Source: Rhodobacter sp. (GTDB lineage: Bacteria > Pseudomonadota > Alphaproteobacteria > Rhodobacterales > Rhodobacteraceae). From it: a DNA stretch of 64,000 nt. The stretch is taken from positions 137,216 to 201,215 of the forward strand of contig JACKKE010000010.1 of assembly GCA_020637595.1 (NCBI GenBank). Reading direction: 5' to 3'. Position 1 is the stretch's first letter, and every line of letters starts with the position of its first letter. The notes beneath the pieces were generated by a model that was not told where the DNA came from, did no database searches, and saw only the letters and a program-made list of their open reading frames with translations. This document shows, in pieces, positions 16,017 to 24,311 of this stretch. The translations under genes were made by a program, and so were the position numbers.

Positions 16017-17300
16017 ATGACGCGTTATTCCAAATCGCTCTGGACGCGACGGGGGATGCTGGGCGCCGGCGCAGCGGCGCTGGCGGCCCCGGCGATCATG
16101 CCCCGTCGCGCCTGGGCGCAGGGCAACGAGATCCGGCTGGGCTGGGTCAGCCCGACGACCGGCCCGATCTCGGCCTTTGGCTCGGCCGATGACTATATCC
16201 TCGCCGGCGTGCAGCAGGCGATCGGCGATGGCATCGAAATCAACGGCACCACCTATCCGGTGCGCTTTATCCGCAAGGACACGCAGTCGAACCCGAACCG
16301 CGCGGCCGAGGTCGCCAGCGAACTGATCCTCGACGACGAGGTGCACCTGATGCTCTCGTCCTCGACCGCCGACACGGTGCTGCCGGTCACCGACCAGTGC
16401 GAGCTGAACGAGGTGCCCAGCCTGTCCACTGACACGCCTTGGGACGCCTTCTTCTTTGCCCGCGGCGGGGATCCGGCGGTCGGCTTCGACTGGACCAACC
16501 ACTTCTTCTGGGGCGGTCAGCAGATCGTCGACTGTTATTCGTCGCTGTGGAACCAGCTCGACACCAACCGCCGCGTCGGCATCCTGCTGTCGAACGACTC
16601 GGACGGGGTGGCACTGTCGGATCCGATCACCGGCTTCCCCGGCATGGTCGAACGCGCCGGCTTCGAGGTGATCAACGGCGGCCTCTTCCCGCCCCTTGCC
16701 GATGACTATACCGCGCAGATCGCGCAGATGCGCGATGCCGGCGTGGACATCATCACCGGCGTGTTCCTGCCGCCCGACTGGACGACCTTCTGGCTGCAGT
16801 CGGCGCAGCAGAACTTCCGCCCCAAGGCCGCAACCATCGCCAAGGCGCTGCTGTTCCAGAACGCTGTCGATGCGCTGGGGGATCAGGGCGTCGGCATGTC
16901 GACCGAGGTCTGGTGGTCGCCGCAGCACCCCTACCCGTCGACCCTGACCGGCCAGTCCTCGCGCCAGATCGCCGACGGCTATATGGCGGCGAGCGGACTG
17001 CCCTGGGTGCAGCCGATGGGCTACAAGCACGCGCTGGCCGAGGTCGCCGTGGACATCCTGCGCCGCTGCGCCGATCCGTTTGACCCGGACGCGATCATGG
17101 AATCGATGCGCGCAACGGATATGACCAGCCTCGTCGGCCCGGTGAACTTTGCCACGGGTCCGGTGCCCAACGTCTGCCCGACGCCGGTCGTCGGCGGCCA
17201 GTGGGTGCGCAATGCCGAAGGCCAGTTCGACATCTCGATCGCCGAGAACCAGCAGGCGCCCGAAATCCCGGTCGATGCGCCGTTCTTTGCCCTGAGTTGA
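16017..17300 (+). CDS. HAAT-type ABC substrate-binding protein, Tat-exported
   Basis: This 427-residue periplasmic binding protein is of the amide/urea/branched-chain (type 1) family. It has a twin-arginine motif (TRRGML at residues 10-15) and an AWAQ cleavage site near residue 35. The mature part begins with the family pattern IRLGWVSPTTGP, in which the Pro-Thr-Thr-Gly loop contacts ligand. It is divergent from livGFHM and is almost certainly the receptor of that importer. Two-lobe length (about 390 mature residues) is normal. A strong terminator follows. A second copy of this system lies at 45510-50193. Confidence 0.9.
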   Translation: MTRYSKSLWTRRGMLGAGAAALAAPAIMPRRAWAQGNEIRLGWVSPTTGPISAFGSADDYILAGVQQAIGDGIEINGTTYPVRFIRKDTQSNPNRAAEVASELILDDEVHLMLSSSTADTVLPVTDQCELNEVPSLSTDTPWDAFFFARGGDPAVGFDWTNHFFWGGQQIVDCYSSLWNQLDTNRRVGILLSNDSDGVALSDPITGFPGMVERAGFEVINGGLFPPLADDYTAQIAQMRDAGVDIITGVFLPPDWTTFWLQSAQQNFRPKAATIAKALLFQNAVDALGDQGVGMSTEVWWSPQHPYPSTLTGQSSRQIADGYMAASGLPWVQPMGYKHALAEVAVDILRRCADPFDPDAIMESMRATDMTSLVGPVNFATGPVPNVCPTPVVGGQWVRNAEGQFDISIAENQQAPEIPVDAPFFALS

Positions 17301-17308
17301 GCGCGACA

Positions 17309-17350
17309 GGCTGCCCCGGTTCGGATCGGGGCAGCCATTTAATATTTTTC
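17309..17350 (+). terminator. intrinsic terminator after the binding-protein gene
   Basis: A perfect 10-bp stem (GGCTGCCCCG with CGGGGCAGCC, 8-base loop) begins 9 bases after the stop and is followed by ATTTAATATTTTT. It isolates the binding-protein transcript from the downstream catabolic operon. Confidence 0.85.
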
Positions 17351-17380
17351 ATATACAATAATATTTTTTATGTGACAGGC
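17337..17380 (+). promoter_or_regulatory. AT-rich promoter region of the ring-cleavage operon
   Basis: This is a run of about 40 bases of nearly pure A/T just after the terminator and about 100 bases before the reductase gene. It contains CATATACAAT at 17350-17359. Its complement starts ATTGTATAT, which resembles half of the ATTGTATACAAT type of site used by FCD-class GntR regulators; a GntR gene closes this operon. No confident -35/-10 pair was resolved. Confidence 0.4.
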
Positions 17381-17445
17381 CGGCTTTGTCCCGCTAGTCT
17401 GACATCCAGAGGAATCGGCCCGTCTCGGGGCCGCAGGAGGAAACG

Positions 17446-17487
17446 ATGCCCACCAGCCCCCGGACCCCGTCCCAGGCCATGCCATGA
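17446..17487 (+). CDS. possible 13-codon leader peptide coupled to the reductase gene
   Basis: The only strong Shine-Dalgarno sequence in this leader (CAGGAGGAAAC) precedes an ATG at 17446, not the reductase ATG. That ATG opens a 13-residue reading frame (MPTSPRTPSQAMP) whose stop overlaps the reductase start in an ATGA arrangement. This is what translational coupling through a short leader ORF would look like. It may equally be chance; the peptide has no recognisable motif. Confidence 0.35.
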   Translation: MPTSPRTPSQAMP

Positions 17488-18518
17488 GCGTCAATCGTCA
17501 GATCCATCTGGTGTCGCGCCCCGATCCGGCGACCGGGCCGAGCACCGCAAATTTCGCCCTGCGCGAGGCGCCGGTTCCGCAACCCGGCGCCGGGCAGGTG
17601 CTGCTGCAGACGCTGTATCTGTCGCTCGACCCCTATATGCGGGCACGGATGTATGAGGGCGCGAACTATGCCGCCAACGCGGCGCTGAACGCCCCGATGG
17701 TGGGCGCGACGGTCAGCCGCGTCATCGCCTCGCGGAACCCCGGGTTCGTGGTGGGCGATATCGTCGAAAGCGGCCACGGCTGGCAGGAATACGCGCTGTC
17801 CGACGGCACCGGACTGCGGCGGATCGACCCGTCTCTGGCTCCGATCTCGACCGCGCTGGGCGTGCTGGGGATGCCCGGTCAAACCGGTTACACCGCGCTG
17901 CTGCGCCACGGGCGGCCGGGACCTGGGCAGACGGTCGTCGTCTCGGCGGCCTCGGGGCCGGTCGGCACGGTGGTCGGCCAGACCGCGCGGCTGATGGGTG
18001 CGCGGGTCGTGGGGATTGCCGGCGGGCCGGACAAGGGCGCCTATCTGACCGGTGAGCTGGGCTTTGATGCCGCCGTCGACCACCGCGCCCCGGATTTCGC
18101 CGCGCAGCTGGCCGCGGCCTGCCCGGACGGCGTGGACATCTATTACGACAACGTCGGCGGCCCGGTCTTTGCCGCAGTGCTGCCCCTGCTCAATGCCGAG
18201 GCACGGGTGCTGGTCTGCGGCACCGTCTCGGTCGACCGCGACCGGCCCGGCACCGGCCCGGCGCTGGGCTCGATGCAGGATCTGTTGTCCGCGGCGCTGG
18301 TCAAGCGCCTGACGATCAAGGGTTTCATCTATTCCGACCCAGACCTGATGGCGATGGAACCCGACTTCCGCAGCACGGTCAGCGGCTGGGTGCGCACCGG
18401 CAAGCTGCGCTACCGCGAAGACATCGTCGAAGGGATCGAGGCCGCGCCACAGGCGTTCCTCGGCCTCTTTAGCGGCGCGAATTTCGGCAAGTTGCTGGTT
18501 CGCGTCCACCCGGAATGA
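17484..18518 (+). CDS. NADP-dependent MDR-family enone/alkenal reductase
   Basis: This 344-residue zinc-free medium-chain reductase belongs to the family of YncB/CurA, leukotriene B4 dehydrogenase and plant double-bond reductases. Seen directly: the substrate-side motif LSLDPYMRARM (about residues 46-56), the nucleotide loop AASGPVGTVVGQ (about 154) and YYDNVGG (about 218). These enzymes reduce the C=C bond of alpha,beta-unsaturated ketones or aldehydes with NADPH. It is the first gene of the six-gene ring-cleavage operon, so it may reduce a side chain or ring-fission enone. The start overlaps a possible leader ORF. Substrate unknown. Confidence 0.88.
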   Translation: MSVNRQIHLVSRPDPATGPSTANFALREAPVPQPGAGQVLLQTLYLSLDPYMRARMYEGANYAANAALNAPMVGATVSRVIASRNPGFVVGDIVESGHGWQEYALSDGTGLRRIDPSLAPISTALGVLGMPGQTGYTALLRHGRPGPGQTVVVSAASGPVGTVVGQTARLMGARVVGIAGGPDKGAYLTGELGFDAAVDHRAPDFAAQLAAACPDGVDIYYDNVGGPVFAAVLPLLNAEARVLVCGTVSVDRDRPGTGPALGSMQDLLSAALVKRLTIKGFIYSDPDLMAMEPDFRSTVSGWVRTGKLRYREDIVEGIEAAPQAFLGLFSGANFGKLLVRVHPE

Positions 18519-18552
18519 CCGCCCCCAGGGCCCCGCGATCAAGGAGGAGACT

Positions 18553-19455
18553 ATGACGAAACCCTTTGCCCCCAAGGTTTTTCAGCTCGGCTATGTCGCG
18601 CTGGAATGCCCTGACTTCGAACGGACCAAGGCGCACTATGCCGAGACCATCGGCATGCGTCAGACCGACACCGGCCACGACGGCGAGGTGTATCTGTCGA
18701 TCGGCTACGAGCACCACAACATCGTGCTGCGCAAATCCGAGAAAAAGGCCCTGGCGAACCTGGGTTTTCAGTTGCAGCCAGGCACCGACCTGAAGGAAAT
18801 GGTCAAGGCCCTGGCGGCCCGCGGGCATTCGGCGCAGATCAAGACCGACAGCCAGCCGGGCGTGCGCGAGCTGCTCGAGGTCGAGCCCGTGCCCGGGGTC
18901 GTGTTCCAGCTCTATCCCGAGATCGCGACGCCTGCGCCCGGCTTCAAGCGCACCGGGATCGCGCCGCTGCGGCTGGGCCATGTCGCGGTGATCTCGTCGC
19001 ATGGCGAGAAGCTGCTCCAGTTCTTCGGCGAGGATCTGGGCTTCTGGCAGACCGACACGATCGGCGGTGGCGTCGCCACCTTCATGACCTGCAACCGCGA
19101 CCACCACGTCGTCAACGTTCTCAGCGTGCCCGACGACCGGGTGCACCACATCGCCTTTGAGCTGAAGGGCAACGCCAGCCACGCGATGGCCAGCGATGCG
19201 CTGCGCGAAGAGGGCGTTCCGGTGAAATGGGGCCCTGCGCGCCACACCGCCGGGCACAACCTGGCTGGCTATCACTTCGACCCCGACAACGTGCTGATCG
19301 AACTCTATACCGACATGGACCAGTTCATCCCGCAGCTGAACATGTGCGAGGCACGCCCCTGGCACGAGCACTATCCGATGCAGCCGCGTGACTGGGGCTT
19401 CGACGAGCTCTGCGCCTGGGAAACCGAATTCGCCTTCAACCTGGCGCACGCCTGA
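18553..19455 (+). CDS. extradiol ring-cleavage dioxygenase, VOC fold
   Basis: This 300-residue two-domain vicinal-oxygen-chelate protein resembles catechol 2,3-dioxygenases. The C-terminal domain keeps the 2-His-1-carboxylate iron triad: His143 (LGHVAV), His199 (VHHIAFEL) and Glu250 (VLIELYTD). His239 and Tyr243 in the stretch before it (AGYHFDPDN) fit the second-shell positions of active extradiol enzymes. It should open a catechol-like ring by meta cleavage. Upstream FAD hydroxylation and downstream FAH-type hydrolysis are encoded in the same operon. A strong AAGGAGG site precedes the start. The exact catechol is unknown. Confidence 0.85.
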   Translation: MTKPFAPKVFQLGYVALECPDFERTKAHYAETIGMRQTDTGHDGEVYLSIGYEHHNIVLRKSEKKALANLGFQLQPGTDLKEMVKALAARGHSAQIKTDSQPGVRELLEVEPVPGVVFQLYPEIATPAPGFKRTGIAPLRLGHVAVISSHGEKLLQFFGEDLGFWQTDTIGGGVATFMTCNRDHHVVNVLSVPDDRVHHIAFELKGNASHAMASDALREEGVPVKWGPARHTAGHNLAGYHFDPDNVLIELYTDMDQFIPQLNMCEARPWHEHYPMQPRDWGFDELCAWETEFAFNLAHA

Positions 19456-19491
19456 CGCGCGCCCGAATGCCACGAACCGAAAGGAACTGCC

Positions 19492-20358
19492 ATGCGGCTC
19501 ATCCGCTTCTCCCGTAACGACGGGCCGGCCCAGCTCGGCCTGTTGATCGACGACAAGGCCGTGGCGCTGGCCGATCTGGTCAGCGACGCGCCGGCCGACG
19601 CCCGCAGTGCCATCGCCGGCTGGGACGCCCTGGCGCCCCGTCTTGCCGCTGCCGATGCCAGCGGCAAGGGCACACCCCTGGCCGAGGTGAAACTGCTCAG
19701 CCCGCTGGATGGCACCGAAAAGATGATGGCCATCGGTCTGAACTATGCCGACCACATCGAGGAAGCCCGCGGCGAAGGCCTGACCATTCCCACCGAACAG
19801 GTCTGGTTCTCAAAGCAGGCGAATTCGCTGGCCGGCCCGTTCGACGGCATCGAACTGCCCAAGGTCTCGGACAAGCTGGACTATGAGGTCGAGCTGGTCG
19901 CGATCATCGGCAAGGGCGGCCGCCACATCAGCGCCGCCGACGCGCCGGCGCACATTTTCGGCTATGCGGTCGGCAACGACGTCAGCGTCCGCGACTGGCA
20001 GACCAAGACCCCGCAATGGGTGCTGGGCAAGTCCTTTGACACCCACGGACCGATCGGCCCCGCCATCGTCACCGCCGACGAGCTGGGCGACCCGCACGGG
20101 CTGTCGATCAAGAGCTTTGTCAACGGCGAGCTGCGGCAGAACTCGAACACCAAGCATCTGGTCTTCAACGTCTGGAAGCAGATCGAGGAGCTGTCGAAGG
20201 TGATGACGCTGAAACCGGGCGATGTGATCTTCACCGGCACGCCGGGTGGCGTCGGCCTGGCCTTCCGCCCGCCGCGGTTCCTCAAGGTGGGCGACGTCGT
20301 CCGCTGCGAGATCGACAAGCTGGGCGCCATCGAGAACACCGTGGTCGCCGAGGCCTGA
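19492..20358 (+). CDS. fumarylacetoacetate-hydrolase-family C-C hydrolase
   Basis: This 288-residue FAH-superfamily enzyme has an N-terminal lid (1-70) and a catalytic domain with the metal ligands Glu132 and Glu134 (DYEVELV) and an Asp near 163 (GNDVSVRDW). The C-terminal FTGTPGGVG loop is diagnostic. Members hydrolyse C-C bonds of ring-fission products (fumarylacetoacetate, fumarylpyruvate, acylpyruvates) or act as hydratases/decarboxylases of meta-cleavage products. Its place between a ring-cleaving dioxygenase and a BKACE fits hydrolysis of the ring-fission product into two acids. Confidence 0.9.
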   Translation: MRLIRFSRNDGPAQLGLLIDDKAVALADLVSDAPADARSAIAGWDALAPRLAAADASGKGTPLAEVKLLSPLDGTEKMMAIGLNYADHIEEARGEGLTIPTEQVWFSKQANSLAGPFDGIELPKVSDKLDYEVELVAIIGKGGRHISAADAPAHIFGYAVGNDVSVRDWQTKTPQWVLGKSFDTHGPIGPAIVTADELGDPHGLSIKSFVNGELRQNSNTKHLVFNVWKQIEELSKVMTLKPGDVIFTGTPGGVGLAFRPPRFLKVGDVVRCEIDKLGAIENTVVAEA

Positions 20359-20381
20359 TCCACCACCAAGGGGGGAACGTC

Positions 20382-21308
20382 ATGGCCGCCAAGGTCATCA
20401 TCACCTGCGCCGTCACCGGCAGCATTCATACGCCGTCGATGTCGCCGCATCTGCCGATCACGGCAGACCAGATCACCGAGGCCGCGGTCGGCGCGGCCGA
20501 GGCCGGGGCCTCGGTGATCCACCTGCACGCGCGTGACCCCGAGACCGGGCGGCCCGATCAGTCGCCCGAGGCCTTCATGGCGTTCCTTCCCAGGATCAAG
20601 CAGCAGACCGATGCGATCGTGAACATCACCACCGGCGGCGGGCTGGGCATGACGATGGAGCAACGCCTGGCCCCTGCCCTGCGCGCCGCGCCCGAACTCG
20701 CCTCGATGAACATGGGGTCGTTCAACTTCAACATCTCGGCCGCGACCCGGGCGATCCGTGAACCCAGCCAGGACTGGGAGAAACCCTATGTCGAGGGGTC
20801 GAAAGACCTCATCATGTCGAACACGTTTACCCAGATCGAACGCGGCATGCGCGAGCTGGGCGACAAGGGCACCAAGTTCGAATTCGAGTGCTACGATACC
20901 GGGCACCTCTATAACCTCGCGCATTTCGCGGACCTCGGCCTGATCAAGCCCCCGTTCTTCGTGCAGTGCATCCTGGGGATCACCGGCGCGATCGGCGCCG
21001 CGCCCGAGAACCTGATGTTCATGAAGAACACCGCCGACCGGCTGTTCGGCACCGACTATCTGTTCTCGGTCCTCGGCGCGGGCCGGCACCAGTTCCCGAT
21101 GGTGACGATGGGCGCGATCATGGGCGGCAACGTCCGCGTCGGGCTCGAGGACAACCTCTATCTCAACAAGGGCGAGCTGGCACCGTCGAACGCCGCACAG
21201 GTCGCCAAGATCCGGCGCATCCTTGATGAACTGGGGCTGCAGGTCGCCTCGCCTGACGAGGCACGCGCGATGCTCGGCACCAAGGGTGCCGCGCAGGTCG
21301 ATTTCTGA
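20382..21308 (+). CDS. beta-keto acid cleavage enzyme (BKACE, DUF849)
   Basis: This is a 308-residue BKACE-family TIM-barrel. The zinc ligands His47 and His49 lie in VIHLHARDPETGRPDQ, and the family stretches NITTGG and MNMGSFNF follow. Known members condense a beta-keto acid with acetyl-CoA to give acetoacetate and a CoA thioester; 3-keto-5-aminohexanoate cleavage in lysine fermentation is the founding reaction. Many BKACE subfamilies have no assigned substrate. In this operon it would activate a beta-keto acid released by ring fission to a CoA ester. Start has a GGGGGGAAC site. Confidence 0.9.
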   Translation: MAAKVIITCAVTGSIHTPSMSPHLPITADQITEAAVGAAEAGASVIHLHARDPETGRPDQSPEAFMAFLPRIKQQTDAIVNITTGGGLGMTMEQRLAPALRAAPELASMNMGSFNFNISAATRAIREPSQDWEKPYVEGSKDLIMSNTFTQIERGMRELGDKGTKFEFECYDTGHLYNLAHFADLGLIKPPFFVQCILGITGAIGAAPENLMFMKNTADRLFGTDYLFSVLGAGRHQFPMVTMGAIMGGNVRVGLEDNLYLNKGELAPSNAAQVAKIRRILDELGLQVASPDEARAMLGTKGAAQVDF

Positions 21309-21318
21309 GGGGGCGGCG

Positions 21319-21933
21319 ATGCGATTGTTTCATGCTCCGGGGTCGTGTTCGCTGGGGATCCGGGTGCTGCTGGAGGAGATCGGCGCGCCCTATGACCTGA
21401 CGGTCATCGACCTCGCCACCGCGGGCCAGCGCGACCCCGCCTATCTGGCGATGAACCCCAAGGGCAAGGTGCCGGCCCTGATGCGCGACGACGGCTCGGT
21501 CCTGACCGAGTTTCCCGCCATCGCGCTGTGGCTGGCGCGCGAATTCCCGGCGGCCGGGCTGTGGCCCACCGACCGCGAAGGCGAGGTGCGGACACTGGAA
21601 TTGCTGGATTTCCTGGTCGCCAGCCTGCACATGCGCGGCTTTACCCTGGCGCTGGTGCCCGGCAAGTTCGTGCCCGACCCGGCCGCGCAGGACGCCCTGC
21701 GCGCGCATGGGCTGGGCGTGGTGCGCGACGGGCTGGCGCAGGTCGCCGCACGGCTGGGGGATGCGCCCTATCTGAACGGCGAGCGCCCGGGCGTCACCGA
21801 CGCCGCTCTGTTCTACCAGATGCTTTGGGCCGCGCGGCTGCAGATCGAACTGCCTGCGCCACTGGCCGGTTTCACGCAACGCATGATGACGCGCGACGCG
21901 GTGCGCCGCGCGCTGGACAGCGCCGCCGCCTGA
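21319..21933 (+). CDS. glutathione S-transferase-family protein
   Basis: This 204-residue protein has an N-terminal thioredoxin-like domain (1-78) with the Ser-rich active-site loop GSCSLG at residues 8-13 and the cis-Pro/Asp-Glu glutathione site (KVPALM...TEFPAI). An all-helical C-terminal domain follows. It starts 10 bases after the BKACE gene. In aromatic pathways GSTs serve as maleylpyruvate or maleylacetoacetate isomerases next to FAH hydrolases, or as beta-etherases on lignin dimers. Either would suit this operon; the sequence alone does not decide. Confidence 0.85.
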   Translation: MRLFHAPGSCSLGIRVLLEEIGAPYDLTVIDLATAGQRDPAYLAMNPKGKVPALMRDDGSVLTEFPAIALWLAREFPAAGLWPTDREGEVRTLELLDFLVASLHMRGFTLALVPGKFVPDPAAQDALRAHGLGVVRDGLAQVAARLGDAPYLNGERPGVTDAALFYQMLWAARLQIELPAPLAGFTQRMMTRDAVRRALDSAAA

Positions 21934-21962
21934 GGGCGCGGCATCACGAAAGGGGAGGATCC

Positions 21963-23576
21963 ATGACTCAGACCGATTTCGACGTCATCCAGATCGGCTA
22001 TGGCCCGGTCAGCAAGGTCAGCGCGTTGTTGCTCGACCGGATGGGCTGGCGCGTCGGCGTGTTCGAACGCTTTGGCGAGCTGTATCCACTGCCGCGCGCA
22101 GTGTGTATCGACCACGAGGTGAACCGCGTCCTGCACGCCGCCGGCCTGGGCGAGATCGCCACCGCCGTGACCTCGCCGGCACCGATCTATCGCTGGTTCA
22201 ACGCCGACTGGCAGGAACTGCTGACGCTGGACTGGACGGGCGATTCCGTTTCGGGCGGCCCCGGCACGCTGTTCGTGCACCAGCCCTCGTTCGAGGCGAT
22301 GCTGCACGCCGAGGTGCGCCGCCGCGGCAATATCGCGCTGAACTTCGAGACCGAATGCGTGGGCTTCGAGGACCGGGGCGACCATGTGGCGGTCACCGTC
22401 CGCGACACCGCCACCAAGGCCGAACGCACGGTTACCGCGCGCTACATGATCGGCATTGACGGCGCCAACAGCTTTGTCCGCGAAAAGCTGGGGATCACCC
22501 GCACCGATCTGGGCTTTGAAGCCGACTGGCTGGTTGTCGATTTCCTGCTGCAGGAAGGGCTGGACGCGCGCGACCTGGGCCTGGCCGAGTGCGGCCAATG
22601 GTGCAACCCGCTGCGCCCGACGACCATCGTGCCGGGCGGGGTCGACCTGAACGGCCGCGTGCTGCGCCGCTGGGAATTCATGCGCCTGCCCACGGAAACC
22701 AAGGAAGAAATGGTCCAGGAAGCCAAGGTGCAGGAATTGCTGGGCGACTGGATCAAGCCCGAGCAGGGCGAACTGATCCGCCACGCGCTCTATACCTTCC
22801 GCTCGCTGGTGGCCGATGAATGGCGCATGGGCCGGGTGCTGCTGGCCGGCGACGCCGCCCACCTGATGCCGCCCTTCATGGGTCAGGGCATGTGCGCCGG
22901 GCTTCGCGACGTCTGGAACCTGGGCTGGAAACTGGACCGCGTGCTGCGCGGCACCGCGGATGACAGCCTGCTGGACACCTACATGCCCGAACGCCGGCCG
23001 CATGTGACCGAGGTCATCCAGCAGTCGATGTTCCTCGGTTCGATCATCTGCATCCCCGATCCGGCCGCCGCGGCCGAGCGCGACGCGATGTTCCTCAGCG
23101 GCGAGGCCCCGCCCCCCGCGCCCTTCCCGATCCTCAACGACGGGCTGCTGGCACGTGCGGCAGATGGTTCGGTGCTGGCGCCGGGCGGCGATCTGGGGCC
23201 GCATGGCACAGTGCGCCACCACCGCCGGACGGGACGCTTCGATTCCTTCGTGCCGGCGGGCTTTACCCTGATCCTCGACCGCACGATACCCGCAAGCGGC
23301 CTCCCGTCGCGGACCCGCGCCGCGCTCGACGCGATGGGGGTGCGGGTGGTCACGGTCGCTGACCGGGTCACCGCAACCGATGCCGAATTCGCGGATTCCC
23401 AGGGCCAGTTCCTGTCCTACATGGCGGAACGCGGCGTGCATGCGCTGCTGGTGCGGCCGGACTTCTTCCTGTTCGGCGCAGCCGCCGACAGCGCCGCACT
23501 CGACGCGCTGGTTGCCGATCTGCAGGGGCAGCTGGGTGCGCTGGGGATGGTCCAGCGCCAGGCCGAACCCGCCTGA
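21963..23576 (+). CDS. FAD-dependent aromatic hydroxylase, MhpA-like
   Basis: This 537-residue class A flavoprotein monooxygenase resembles 3-(3-hydroxyphenyl)propionate and resorcinol hydroxylases. It has the FAD ADP-binding loop IGYGPVS at residues 11-17 (last Gly of the usual GxGxxG is Ser), a DG motif (MIGIDGANS, about 163) and GDAAHLMPPFMGQGM (about 297). A C-terminal thioredoxin-like domain starts at about 440. It would insert a hydroxyl on a phenol using NAD(P)H and O2, making the catechol opened by the dioxygenase of the same operon. Last gene before a strong terminator. Start has AGGGGAGGA. Confidence 0.88.
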   Translation: MTQTDFDVIQIGYGPVSKVSALLLDRMGWRVGVFERFGELYPLPRAVCIDHEVNRVLHAAGLGEIATAVTSPAPIYRWFNADWQELLTLDWTGDSVSGGPGTLFVHQPSFEAMLHAEVRRRGNIALNFETECVGFEDRGDHVAVTVRDTATKAERTVTARYMIGIDGANSFVREKLGITRTDLGFEADWLVVDFLLQEGLDARDLGLAECGQWCNPLRPTTIVPGGVDLNGRVLRRWEFMRLPTETKEEMVQEAKVQELLGDWIKPEQGELIRHALYTFRSLVADEWRMGRVLLAGDAAHLMPPFMGQGMCAGLRDVWNLGWKLDRVLRGTADDSLLDTYMPERRPHVTEVIQQSMFLGSIICIPDPAAAAERDAMFLSGEAPPPAPFPILNDGLLARAADGSVLAPGGDLGPHGTVRHHRRTGRFDSFVPAGFTLILDRTIPASGLPSRTRAALDAMGVRVVTVADRVTATDAEFADSQGQFLSYMAERGVHALLVRPDFFLFGAAADSAALDALVADLQGQLGALGMVQRQAEPA

Positions 23577-23584
23577 AACGACAT

Positions 23585-23616
23585 CGGGGCGCAGCCATCG
23601 CTGCGCCCCGCTTTTT
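23585..23616 (+). terminator. intrinsic terminator of the ring-cleavage operon
   Basis: A perfect 10-bp stem (CGGGGCGCAG with CTGCGCCCCG, 6-base loop) is followed by CTTTTT, 8 bases after the hydroxylase stop. Its reverse face also separates the convergent GntR gene. Confidence 0.9.
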
Positions 23617-23630
23617 CCCTGGCCGTTGGC

Positions 23631-24311
23631 TCAGGCCGATTTCACCTTGGCCACCTTGGCTTCGATCAGGATTTGCTTGGTGCGCGTCAGGTGATCGCGC
23701 ATCGCGGCCGTCGCGCGGGGAATATCGCGCGCCAGCGCCGCATCGGCCAGTTCCTTGTGCTCGGCATCCAGATCACGCTTCATCCGGTCATAGGGCGCCG
23801 TCGCCACGCGATAGCGTTCCGCCTGCGTATACAGCATCTCGCGGATCTTCAGCAGCCAGGGGCTGTTGCACCCAGCGACCAATGCCGCGTGGAAGCGGGC
23901 GTGCACCTCGGTCCAGCGGGCGTTCACCGTATCGGACGTGTCCAGCAGCAGGCTGAGGCGCGACAGTTCGAACTGGGTCGAGACGATACCGCTCTCCCAT
24001 TGCAGGTCGCCGTTCTCGATGGCGCTGCTCAGACAGGCGCATTCGATCAGCACGCGGGTGCGGGTCAGATCCTCCAGATCCTCCAGCGTGATCGGTGCGA
24101 CACGAAACCCCTTGTTGGTTTCGGCCACAACCAGCCCTTCCGAGGTCAGCCGCGACAGCGCCTCGCGCACCGAACCCAGGCTGAGCCCCGACCGCGCGAC
24201 GGTTTCCGAGATGTTGATCTTGGCATCGGCCGGCATCACGCCGGTCAGGATCTCGCTCCGCAGCAGCTCATAAGCCTGGAGCGTCATGCCTTGACCTTTG
24301 GTTTTCGCCAC
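23631..24311 (-). CDS. GntR-family regulator, FCD class
   Basis: This 226-residue regulator has an N-terminal winged helix-turn-helix (about residues 10-75; the pattern SLGSVREALSRLTSEGLV is clear) and an all-helical FCD ligand domain. FCD regulators usually repress catabolic genes until an organic acid binds. The GTG start at 24311 is chosen because AGAGGG lies just upstream and because longer starts extend a poorly conserved, differently composed N-terminus. It is convergent with the ring-cleavage operon and probably regulates it. A candidate self-operator is at 24442-24456. Confidence 0.88.
   Translation of the reverse strand: MAKTKGQGMTLQAYELLRSEILTGVMPADAKINISETVARSGLSLGSVREALSRLTSEGLVVAETNKGFRVAPITLEDLEDLTRTRVLIECACLSSAIENGDLQWESGIVSTQFELSRLSLLLDTSDTVNARWTEVHARFHAALVAGCNSPWLLKIREMLYTQAERYRVATAPYDRMKRDLDAEHKELADAALARDIPRATAAMRDHLTRTKQILIEAKVAKVKSA

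Noticed and set aside
12514..17300. Urea transporter (UrtABCDE) interpretation
   Set aside because: The set has no extended UrtB/C features I can recognise and no urease genes nearby; the broader HAAT label is safer.
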